Source: Algicoccus sp048820935
Lineage (GTDB): Bacteria; Pseudomonadota; Gammaproteobacteria; Burkholderiales; Burkholderiaceae_B
NCBI RefSeq assembly: GCF_048820935.1
Contig: NZ_JBMERD010000010.1
Span: 1-64,000, forward strand
DNA: 64,000 nt
Reading direction: 5' to 3'
Part shown: piece by piece, positions 52,066 to 59,502 of the stretch
Position numbering within the stretch: the first letter of the stretch is position 1
How the letters are laid out: each line of letters begins with the position of its first letter
Translations under genes and position numbers: made by a program
Notes under the pieces: model-generated
Seen by the model: the letters and a program-made list of their open reading frames with translations, nothing else
What the model was told of the DNA's origin: nothing
Databases searched by the model: none

Positions 52066-53175
52066 ATGCAAGCTCTTTTAATTGGTGTTGATCTGGGCCA
52101 TGCGGATTACATCGCACAGCACGAAGAGTTTGCCTTGTTAGCAACGAGTGCAGGCGCGGAGATCCTTGCCGATATGACAGCACGGCGCGACAGACCCGAT
52201 CCAACGTATTTCATCGGTTCGGGTAAGGTTGAGGAAGCCCGAATGTTGTGCGAAGAGTACGGTGTCAACATTGTCCTGTTTGATCAACCGTTGTCACCGG
52301 CTCAACAACGTAATCTTGAGCGCCAACTGAACGTCCGTGTGGTGGATCGAGTTGCTTTAATTCTGGATATTTTTGCATTACGCGCAAAAAGTCATGAAGG
52401 TAAGTTACAAGTTGAGCTTGCTCAGTTACAGCATCTGTCGACACGGCTGACACGTTTGTGGACTCACCTTGAGCGCCAGCAGGGCGGTATTGGGACGAGA
52501 GGTCCTGGTGAGGCACAGTTGGAACTTGACCGTCGAATGATTGGTGCAAAAATCAAGATGCTTAAGCAGCGCCTTGATAAAGTGCAGCGCCAGCGTGCAA
52601 CTCAACGTCGTTCACGCGCTCGTAGCGGTAGTTTTTCTGCTTCATTAGTTGGTTATACCAATGCAGGAAAGTCGACTTTGTTTAATGCGTTGACGCGATC
52701 CGATGCTTATGTCGCTGATCAATTGTTTGCAACACTCGATACCACGACTAGACGTGTGTGGATTGAAGACGCTCAACAGCAAGTGACTTTGTCAGATACT
52801 GTTGGTTTTATCCGAGATCTACCTCATACGTTGATTGCTGCTTTCCGAGCTACATTGGAAGAAGCGATTCACGCTGATCTTTTATTGCATGTTATTGATG
52901 CGTCAAGTCCCGAGCGTGATGCGCAAACGGACCAGGTGCAAAAAGTACTCTCCGAGATTGGTCTCGAAAACGTTCCTCAAGTCTATATTTACAATAAGAT
53001 CGACCTAGCTGGACTGGCTCCCGGGCTTGTGCGTGACGAGCATGGTACGATTCGAAAGGTTTATATAAGTGCCGAACAACGTCAGGGACTGGAATTAGTG
53101 CGACAAACAATCGCAGAATTTGCTTCATCTTCAGGTAACTATGAGATTTATAACGAAAATTTTCAATCTGAATGA
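52066..53175 (+). CDS. hflX: GTPase HflX
   Basis: A 369-residue ribosome-splitting GTPase. The N-terminal glycine-rich domain (QQGGIGTRGPGEAQLELDRR) and coiled coil precede the G domain with P-loop GYTNAGKSTLFNALT and DTVGFIRDLPH. It lies between hfq and hflK, the conserved order. Its last 35 bases overlap the start of hflK. Confidence 0.96.
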   Translation: MQALLIGVDLGHADYIAQHEEFALLATSAGAEILADMTARRDRPDPTYFIGSGKVEEARMLCEEYGVNIVLFDQPLSPAQQRNLERQLNVRVVDRVALILDIFALRAKSHEGKLQVELAQLQHLSTRLTRLWTHLERQQGGIGTRGPGEAQLELDRRMIGAKIKMLKQRLDKVQRQRATQRRSRARSGSFSASLVGYTNAGKSTLFNALTRSDAYVADQLFATLDTTTRRVWIEDAQQQVTLSDTVGFIRDLPHTLIAAFRATLEEAIHADLLLHVIDASSPERDAQTDQVQKVLSEIGLENVPQVYIYNKIDLAGLAPGLVRDEHGTIRKVYISAEQRQGLELVRQTIAEFASSSGNYEIYNENFQSE

Positions 53176-54457
53176 TCCGGGTTGGGGTCGAGGTTCAGAC
53201 AACAAAAACGACGAGCAGCGCCCAAAACCGCGTCAAGATGAGGATTCAGCACCTGATCTTGATCAAGTCTGGAGTGATTTCAACAAGAAATTAAATGGCT
53301 TATTTGGAAAAGGTGGTGGAAATCGTCGTCCACCTTCTCCAGGGGCGCGCCCTTCAGGTCCAACGCCTAAACAAACACGCACAGGCGTGATTGCTGTTGT
53401 GATCATCGCGATCCTGTTGTGGCTAGGTAGTGGGTTCTTTATCGTTCAGGAAGGTCAGGTTGGTGTGATTACGCAGTTTGGCGCGTATAAGAGCACAGCG
53501 CAACCTGGTTTTCAGTGGCGTATGCCGTACCCGATCCAAGATACTGAGATCGTGGACGTGTCCCAGTTGAGAACCTATGAAAGTGGCTTCCGCGGTAATG
53601 CACGTAACCGTGTGCTGCAAGAGTCACTGATGCTGACCGAAGATGAAAACATCGTTGACGTCCAGTTTGTGGTTCAGTACCGTGTCCAGCCTGATGGTGC
53701 ACCAGACTATCTGTTTAAAACCCGCGATCCAGACGAGTCTGTTCATCAGACAGCACAAAGCTCAATGAGAGAAATCGTTGGTAGCCGCACGATGGACTTT
53801 GTGTTGTATGAGGGTCGTACAGCAGTGGCCGCTGATGTGCAAAAGTTGATGCAACAGATACTAGACATTTATCAGACTGGAATTTTGGTCAGTAGCGTGG
53901 CGATTCAGAACGTGCAGCCACCTGAGCAGGTGCAGGCTGCCTTTGATGATGCCGTGAAAGCGGGTCAGGATAGAGAGCGTCAGATTAACGAAGGCGAAGC
54001 TTATAAAAACCAGGTTGTGCCGTTGGCACGAGGTCAGGCTTCCAGAATGTTGGAAGAGGCTGAAGGTTACAAAGCACGCGTCATTGGCGATGCAGAAGGT
54101 GATACCTCGCGTTTCCTGAGTGTTTTGAATCAGTACCGCCAAGCACCTGAAGTGTTGCGTGAAAACATGTACCTCATGACCATGCAGGAAGTGTTCTCAC
54201 AAACCAGCAAAGTCTTTATTGATACGAAGGAGAGCAATAACATGCTTTACCTGCCACTGGATCGCATTATCCAAGAGGCAGCAAGTCGCGGAACTTCTGC
54301 GGATGCGAAACCACTGTCTGGTGCAAGCCAGGTTGTGAAGCCAGATGCACAAGTCCCCGAAAGCGTGCTGAGAAAGCCCGATGCTCGAAGCACACGCCCG
54401 ACATTATCAGAAAACTTCGGTAGCAGCGCGTTCTCGCGTGACCGAAACGCACGCTAA
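53141..54457 (+). CDS. hflK: HflK, FtsH protease modulator subunit
   Basis: A 438-residue SPFH/band-7 membrane protein that with HflC forms the large periplasmic cage around FtsH. It has a cytoplasmic Gly/Pro-rich N-terminus (NDPGWGRGSD, GKGGGNRRPP), a membrane segment at about 82-102, then the band-7 domain. The start at 53141 (MRFITKIFNLNDPGWG) has AGGTAA close by and overlaps hflX by 35 bases, suggesting translational coupling. Confidence 0.95.
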   Translation: MRFITKIFNLNDPGWGRGSDNKNDEQRPKPRQDEDSAPDLDQVWSDFNKKLNGLFGKGGGNRRPPSPGARPSGPTPKQTRTGVIAVVIIAILLWLGSGFFIVQEGQVGVITQFGAYKSTAQPGFQWRMPYPIQDTEIVDVSQLRTYESGFRGNARNRVLQESLMLTEDENIVDVQFVVQYRVQPDGAPDYLFKTRDPDESVHQTAQSSMREIVGSRTMDFVLYEGRTAVAADVQKLMQQILDIYQTGILVSSVAIQNVQPPEQVQAAFDDAVKAGQDRERQINEGEAYKNQVVPLARGQASRMLEEAEGYKARVIGDAEGDTSRFLSVLNQYRQAPEVLRENMYLMTMQEVFSQTSKVFIDTKESNNMLYLPLDRIIQEAASRGTSADAKPLSGASQVVKPDAQVPESVLRKPDARSTRPTLSENFGSSAFSRDRNAR

Positions 54458-54468
54458 GGAGAGAAGAC

Positions 54469-55356
54469 ATGAGTAACAAGTTGACCTCCGTATTGATCGT
54501 GCTTGCCCTGATTGTGGGTTTGTTGTCCAGCATGGTGTTTGTTGTCGGTGAGCGTAACTATGCGCTAGTGTTTGCTCTGGGTGAAGTGAAACGCGTGATT
54601 CGCGATCCTGGCCTGCACTTTAAGTTGCCACCGCCATTCCAGAATGTTGTTTTATTGGATCGCCGCCTGTTAACCATTAATACGCAAGAAGCCGAGCGTA
54701 TTCAGACTTCAGAAAAGAAGAACCTGTTGATCGACTCATTCGTAAAATGGCGCATTGAAGATCCGCGTTTGTACTATGTGACATTTGCAGGTAATGAAAA
54801 AGCGGCCATGGCTAGATTGCAGGCGCAAATCCGTGATGCATTGAACGCCTCTGTGAACATCCGTACTGTGAAAGACGTGGTGGCTTTAGAGCGTGACGTG
54901 ATCATGAAAGAAGTGCTGGATAACGTGCAGCGTCGCGCAAAACCATTAGGCGTTCATGTGGTTGACGTACGTTTGATGCGCATTGAATTTGCACCAGAGA
55001 TTGCCGAGTCGGTTTACCGACGTATGGAATCAGAACGTCTGCGTGTGGCTAATGAGCTACGTTCAATTGGTGCAGCTGAAGGCGAGAAGATCCGCGCTAG
55101 TGCTGATCGTGAACGTCAGCAAATCATGGCGCAAGCTTATGCAAGAGCACAGGCCATTATGGGTGATGGCGATGCCAGAGCCGCAGAGCTTTACGGTCAA
55201 GCTTATGGACAGGATGGAGACTTCTTTAGTTTTTATCGTAGTTTGGAGGCCTATCGTGAGTCATTTGGCAAGAAGAGCGACGTCATGGTTGTTGATCCAA
55301 GTGCACAGTTCTTTAGATATATGAAGTCCACTAAAGAACGCGGTTCACAGGATTAA
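54469..55356 (+). CDS. hflC: HflC, FtsH protease modulator subunit
   Basis: A 295-residue SPFH-domain partner of HflK with an N-terminal membrane anchor (about 5-25) and the conserved VDVRLMRIEFAPEIAESVYRRM region in part. AAGGAG lies 7-8 bases before the ATG. It ends the hfq-hflX-hflK-hflC group; a strong terminator follows. Confidence 0.96.
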   Translation: MSNKLTSVLIVLALIVGLLSSMVFVVGERNYALVFALGEVKRVIRDPGLHFKLPPPFQNVVLLDRRLLTINTQEAERIQTSEKKNLLIDSFVKWRIEDPRLYYVTFAGNEKAAMARLQAQIRDALNASVNIRTVKDVVALERDVIMKEVLDNVQRRAKPLGVHVVDVRLMRIEFAPEIAESVYRRMESERLRVANELRSIGAAEGEKIRASADRERQQIMAQAYARAQAIMGDGDARAAELYGQAYGQDGDFFSFYRSLEAYRESFGKKSDVMVVDPSAQFFRYMKSTKERGSQD

Positions 55357-55384
55357 CAGGATTCATCCTGATTGATCGACGATC

Positions 55385-55434
55385 AAATCCGCGCTGAATG
55401 AGGTTGAGAAACTCTAGTCAGCGCGGATTTTTTT
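55385..55434 (+). terminator. Intrinsic terminator after hflC
   Basis: A perfect 13-bp stem, AAATCCGCGCTGA (55385-55397) with its complement at 55418-55430, a 20-base loop, then TTTT. Confidence 0.88.
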
Positions 55435-55539
55435 ATGGATTTAATCCGTTTTATGTAGATCATGTTTTTAAAAAGTGATGTTTGTGTGGTGAAAAATGCT
55501 CAAACATTCAGTATCTGATGTCAGTTAGTCGGTGTTTGG

Positions 55540-55570
55540 TTGCCCCATATTGTTACAGTCACGTTATAAT
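55540..55570 (+). promoter_or_regulatory. Probable promoter upstream of hisZ
   Basis: A perfect -10 hexamer TATAAT (55565-55570) with TTGCCC (55540-55545) at 19-base spacing. Initiation would fall near 55577, only about 40 bases before a terminator hairpin. Confidence 0.5.
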
Positions 55571-55576
55571 GCGGTG

Positions 55577-55657
55577 CAAGCCTATTGGATAGAACACTGT
55601 GTGGTATGCAAAAGTGGCGGTTTGTTGGGTAGTTGCCCCCAAGCCGCCAATTTTTTT
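55577..55657 (+). ncRNA. Candidate attenuator leader or ~80-nt small RNA
   Basis: From the predicted start near 55577 to the terminator U-tract is about 80 bases. CAAGCC occurs twice: at the 5' end (55577-55582) and in the right arm of the terminator (55640-55645). Both can pair with GGTTTG (55619-55624) in the left arm, so the 5' copy could act as an antiterminator. The segment could be an attenuator of hisZ-purA or an independent Hfq-type small RNA. No known RNA family was recognised. Confidence 0.35.
55615..55657 (+). terminator. Intrinsic terminator upstream of hisZ
   Basis: TGGCGGTTTG (55615-55624) pairs with CAAGCCGCCA (55640-55649), one G-T wobble, with an inner GGG/CCC, followed by seven T residues (55651-55657). 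It lies between the promoter-like element and hisZ, 70 bases before the chosen start. Confidence 0.8.
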
Positions 55658-55726
55658 GTGCTGTCATATTGTGAAGTTTGATTTTTTAGAAATTGTTTGA
55701 ATGAGTTTGTACCGGTAAAACCTCTT

Positions 55727-56893
55727 ATGAATGGTCACTGGCTATTGCCCGAACATCTGGCAGATGTACTGCCCGCAGAAGCAAGACGTATTGAGGCGTT
55801 GCGCCGTAAGGTGCTCGATCTGTTTCGCGGGTATGGTTTTGAGTTGGTTTCTGCACCGATGGTGGAGTATCTGGATTCGTTGCTAGCTGGGGCTGGTGAG
55901 GATTTAAGATTACGGACGTTTAAACTGGTGGATCAAATTTCAGGCCGCACTATGGGGTTACGCGCCGACATTACGCCGCAAGTCACACGGATTGATGCGC
56001 ATTTGTTGAATCGTCCTGGTGTGACACGTTTGTGTTATTCCGGTCCAGTCTTGCACACACGTCCAAACGGATTGTTGGCAAGCCGTGAGCTCTTGCAGGT
56101 TGGGGCGGAGATTTATGGTTACGCGGGGTATCAAGCAGACTTAGAAATCTTGCGCTTGGCGACAGAAATGCTAAACCAAGCTGGCATACAAGATGCACAG
56201 CTGGTTTTATGTCACGATGGTTTGATCCGTCATGTTTTAGAACTGGATCCCGTCGCTGTACGCAATGCTGATGAAATCATTGGTTTACTCAGAGAAAAAG
56301 ACTTACCCGGTATCGCAACTTTACGGACGCATTTCTCTGAGATTTCTGAGTCTACCGTGGAAGCCTTGTATGCGCTGGCGCAACTCAATGGCGGGGTGGA
56401 TGTTTTAGAAAAAGCACACGAACGGTTGCCAGACACACCAGGTGTACGTCAGTCGCTGGAGACACTAAAAAACTTGATTAATGGTTTGGGCCATGCCTGC
56501 GTTAGTATTGATTTAGCGGATGCTGGGCAATATGGCTATCACTCCGGTGTTACATTCTCCTTTTATGCGCCAAGATGGCATGATGCATTGCTGCGCGGCG
56601 GACGTTATGACAATATCAGTCAGGCTTATGGGCGCGCGCGCTCGGCAACAGGCTTTAGTTTGGATTTGAGACGACTCGCCAGCTTGACCAGAAAACCAGA
56701 ATCTGTGCGTGCCATTGTGGCGCCGGCTGGTCATGATGAAATACTGTTGGATCAGATTGTGCGTTTGCGCGCACAAGGTGAGATTGTGATTCAGTTACTG
56801 CCCGGTGAGGACGCAGAGCACAGCGAATTCAATGTGGATCGGGAAATCGTGCAAATGAATGGTCAATGGGTTGTTCAACCATTGATGGATTAA
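55727..56893 (+). CDS. hisZ: ATP phosphoribosyltransferase regulatory subunit HisZ
   Basis: A 388-residue paralogue of histidyl-tRNA synthetase that lacks aminoacylation activity and is needed by the short form of HisG for the first step of histidine synthesis. The family start WLLPEHLADVLPAEARRIEALR follows ATG 55727; a TTG 30 bases earlier is possible. Motif-2-like RADITPQVTRID is present, but the HisRS His-binding RGLDYY is replaced by the YHSGVTFSFYAP region. It is followed 29 bases later by purA. HisG is not in this window. Confidence 0.92.
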   Translation: MNGHWLLPEHLADVLPAEARRIEALRRKVLDLFRGYGFELVSAPMVEYLDSLLAGAGEDLRLRTFKLVDQISGRTMGLRADITPQVTRIDAHLLNRPGVTRLCYSGPVLHTRPNGLLASRELLQVGAEIYGYAGYQADLEILRLATEMLNQAGIQDAQLVLCHDGLIRHVLELDPVAVRNADEIIGLLREKDLPGIATLRTHFSEISESTVEALYALAQLNGGVDVLEKAHERLPDTPGVRQSLETLKNLINGLGHACVSIDLADAGQYGYHSGVTFSFYAPRWHDALLRGGRYDNISQAYGRARSATGFSLDLRRLASLTRKPESVRAIVAPAGHDEILLDQIVRLRAQGEIVIQLLPGEDAEHSEFNVDREIVQMNGQWVVQPLMD

Positions 56894-56922
56894 TTGAATA
56901 TAGGGTTTGAGTGGAATTTATG

Positions 56923-58218
56923 ATGAGTAAGAACGTTGTCGTCATCGGCACTCAATGGGGTGACGAAGGGAAGGGTAAGATTGTTGACTGGCTGGCCGAG
57001 TCTGCTGTCGGTGTTGTTCGCTTTCAGGGTGGACACAACGCAGGTCATACCTTGTGGATTAAAGGTCAGAAAACAATTTTGCGTCTGATTCCTTCGGGCA
57101 TCATGCATGAAGACAAGCATTGCTACATTGGTAATGGCGTCGTTTTGTCACCGCAAGCTTTGTTCTCCGAAATTGAAGAGCTTGAGCAAGCAGGCTTGGA
57201 CGTGTCTTCACGTCTGCATATTAGTCAGGCTTGCCCGTTGATTTTGCCTTATCACGTTGCGTTGGATCAGGCGCGTGAAGCCCGTCAAGGTGAGGGCAAG
57301 ATTGGCACGACTGGCCGAGGCATTGGACCTGCTTACGAAGACAAAGTGTCACGTCGTGCATTGCGCGTTCAAGATCTACTGGATCCAAAAGGTTTCCGCG
57401 AGAAGCTTGAGCGTGTGATGGAGTATCACAATTTTGTTCTGACTCAGTATTTCCAGGTTGAACCCTTGTCCGTAGACGCAGTCTACGATGAAATTATGGC
57501 GCTTGCGCCACGACTGACACCCATGATTAGCGATGTCAGCGCAGCGTTGAACCGAATTCGTAAAGAAGGCGGCAACTTGTTGTTTGAAGGCGCGCAGGGC
57601 GCCATGCTGGATATTGATCACGGTACCTATCCATTTGTGACGAGTAGCAACTGCATTGCCGGTGCTGCTTCAACTGGAACAGGCGTGGGTCCGCAAGCTT
57701 TGAATTACGTGCTTGGAATTACTAAGGCTTATGCAACCCGAGTGGGTTCAGGGCCTTTCCCAACCGAACTGCACGATGAAATCGGTGCGCGTTTGGCTGA
57801 AGTAGGTAAAGAATTTGGTTCTGTGACGGGTCGTGCGCGTCGCTGCGGTTGGTTTGACGGTGCAGCACTGAAGCGTTCCGTACAAATCAACGGCATTGAT
57901 GGTCTGTGCATTACTAAGCTGGATGTGCTGGACGGGATTGAGACTGTGCGTTTGGGTGTGGGTTACCGCATTGACGGCGAGTTTACAGAATTGCTTCCTT
58001 ATGGTGCAGAAGCTGTAAGTAAAGTCGAACCAATCTATGAAGAAATGCCTGGTTGGACAGAATCCACCGTGGGTGTGACTGAGTTTGATAAACTGCCTGC
58101 CAATGCGCGACAATACCTAATGCGAATTTCAGAAATCTGCGAAGTGCCAATCGATATCGTGTCGACAGGGCCTGAGCGTGATGAAACCATTATGTTGCGA
58201 CACCCATTCAAAGGTTGA
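56923..58218 (+). CDS. purA: Adenylosuccinate synthetase
   Basis: A 431-residue GTP-dependent ligase converting IMP and aspartate to adenylosuccinate in AMP synthesis. It has GTQWGDEGKGKIVDW with the catalytic Asp, GGHNAGHT with the catalytic His, and LFEGAQGAMLDIDHGTYPFV. Two adjacent ATG codons (56920 and 56923) follow GAGTGG; either may be used. Its position after hisZ is typical of the order and links histidine and purine synthesis, which share ATP and AICAR. Confidence 0.97.
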   Translation: MSKNVVVIGTQWGDEGKGKIVDWLAESAVGVVRFQGGHNAGHTLWIKGQKTILRLIPSGIMHEDKHCYIGNGVVLSPQALFSEIEELEQAGLDVSSRLHISQACPLILPYHVALDQAREARQGEGKIGTTGRGIGPAYEDKVSRRALRVQDLLDPKGFREKLERVMEYHNFVLTQYFQVEPLSVDAVYDEIMALAPRLTPMISDVSAALNRIRKEGGNLLFEGAQGAMLDIDHGTYPFVTSSNCIAGAASTGTGVGPQALNYVLGITKAYATRVGSGPFPTELHDEIGARLAEVGKEFGSVTGRARRCGWFDGAALKRSVQINGIDGLCITKLDVLDGIETVRLGVGYRIDGEFTELLPYGAEAVSKVEPIYEEMPGWTESTVGVTEFDKLPANARQYLMRISEICEVPIDIVSTGPERDETIMLRHPFKG

Positions 58219-58225
58219 TTGAAGC

Positions 58226-58750
58226 ATGAGTGATACGGATCGTGATGTCTGGGTCTCTTGGGACCAGTACCATGCGCTCATTGAAAGTCTGGCGCTAAAG
58301 GTGTATGAGTCAGATTGGAAGTTTGACCAGATTATTTGTCTGGCCAGAGGTGGAATGCGCGTTGGCGACGTGTTATCACGCTTATTTCGCATGCCGTTAG
58401 CCATTCTGTCGGCCAGTAGTTATCGAGAAAATGCAGGACGTGATCAAGGTCAGCTTGATATTGCTCCCTACATCTCAATGGCTTATGGCAAGCCTTCAGG
58501 ACGGGTTTTGCTGGTCGATGATATGGTGGATAGCGGTCTGACCTTTGGGAAGGTTCGAGGGCACTTGCTTTCTTCTTATCCGCAGATTACTGAAATGAGA
58601 ACCGCTGTGATCTGGTGGAAAGCTCGTTCAGTTGTGACACCTGATTATTATGCGCAGTATCTGCCAACCGATCCGTGGATTCATCAACCTTTTGAGAATT
58701 ACGATGAAATGACGCTTGAAGAGCTGCGTCGACTTCATGATGTGAAGTAA
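58226..58750 (+). CDS. Phosphoribosyltransferase (xanthine/hypoxanthine type)
   Basis: A 174-residue type I phosphoribosyltransferase with the PRPP loop VLLVDDMVDSGLTF (about 94-107) and ICLARGGMRVGDVLSR upstream. It probably salvages a purine base; Gpt-like xanthine/guanine enzymes are the nearest description, but base specificity cannot be read. It starts 7 bases after purA and is likely in the same operon. Confidence 0.88.
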   Translation: MSDTDRDVWVSWDQYHALIESLALKVYESDWKFDQIICLARGGMRVGDVLSRLFRMPLAILSASSYRENAGRDQGQLDIAPYISMAYGKPSGRVLLVDDMVDSGLTFGKVRGHLLSSYPQITEMRTAVIWWKARSVVTPDYYAQYLPTDPWIHQPFENYDEMTLEELRRLHDVK

Positions 58751-58803
58751 AAAGCATTGTTTTTGTTGTGTAATACCGTTAGTTTGTATTAAAACTTTTC
58801 GTT

Positions 58804-58821
58804 CCATGCTATAGTGCATGG
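58804..58821. promoter_or_regulatory. Extended -10 of rpsU inside a palindrome
   Basis: TATAGT (58810-58815), preceded by TGC (an extended -10), is flanked by perfect 6-base inverted repeats CCATGC and GCATGG. It lies 39 bases before the rpsU start. The palindrome could be an operator, or chance. Confidence 0.45.
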
Positions 58822-58854
58822 CTAATCTAACCATAATTAGAGTTGTGATTTTAT

Positions 58855-59067
58855 ATGCCAATTGTCCGTCTGAAAGAAAATGAGCCCTTTGAAGTGGCTC
58901 TGCGCCGTTTCAAGCGCACCATCGAAAAAACTGGTTTGCTGACCGAATTGCGTGCTCGTGAATTTTACGAAAAGCCAACGGCAGAGCGTAAGCGTAAGCA
59001 TGCCGCAGCGGTCAAGCGTCACTACAAACGTCTGCGTAGCCAACAGCTGCCCCCACGGATGTACTAA
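58855..59067 (+). CDS. rpsU: 30S ribosomal protein S21
   Basis: A 70-residue basic ribosomal protein (PIVRLKENEPFEVALRRFKR, REFYEKPTAERKRKHAAAVK). It is the first gene of the rpsU-dnaG-rpoD macromolecular synthesis group. A hairpin follows, so S21 can be made in excess of primase. Confidence 0.98.
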   Translation: MPIVRLKENEPFEVALRRFKRTIEKTGLLTELRAREFYEKPTAERKRKHAAAVKRHYKRLRSQQLPPRMY

Positions 59068-59502
59068 TTGATTGTTCATCTGTTTGTTTTATCAGGCAGG
59101 TGATGATCAATTCAATCAAAACACAGTCAAGGTCGTCGCTTGACGACCTGTGTTTCTGACGCTGTATTTCGCTGAGTGTCACTAGCAGTTACAACAAGTC
59201 TCTAAATCAGATTCGTCTGATAGGATGGATTGTCTGCTTATTCTTACTACCTTGTAGTCATCATTTCCCGTCAATAGTCTACTAAACCGACCTGCGTTTA
59301 AGATTGTGTGGTGTTTCTTTGTGCGTCATGCATACGTGAATTCACATGTCACGCAGTTCCTGCTAATGTGAATGCGGTGTCTTGCCAAGTAGACAGAAGC
59401 GTCCGTCCGAATACCCGAGTGTCTGATAAGCTATCTAGCGTTGTGTGCAAATGGATACAGCGTGCCATGATGCCTGTGTACTGATTTCAAGCTGAGACGA
59501 TT
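59068..59502. other. 435-bp intergenic region between rpsU and dnaG
   Basis: No gene recognised; the yqeY (GatB/YqeY) gene often found here is missing and no clear remnant is visible. It holds the rpsU hairpin (59119-59155) and a small ATCAGA-TTCG-TCTGAT stem-loop (59206-59221). The right half has no confident signal apart from the dnaG start region. Confidence 0.6.
59119..59155 (+). terminator. Hairpin after rpsU
   Basis: AGGTCGTC (59130-59137) pairs with GACGACCT (59142-59149) around GCTT, with an outer AAACAC/GTGTTT stem across a 5-base bulge. The stem itself ends in TTT and no longer T-run follows, so termination may be partial. Confidence 0.6.

Larger units (their letters stand above)
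55357..55726. other. 370-bp intergenic region between hflC and hisZ
   Basis: No protein gene. It holds the hflC terminator (55385-55434), a promoter-like element (55540-55570), a short transcribed segment and a second terminator (55615-55657) before hisZ. Together the last three look like a regulatory leader or a small RNA gene. Confidence 0.6.

Noticed and set aside
59206..59221. Small TTCG-loop hairpin as a terminator
   Set aside because: The stem is only 6 bp and is followed by AGGATGG, not by T residues.
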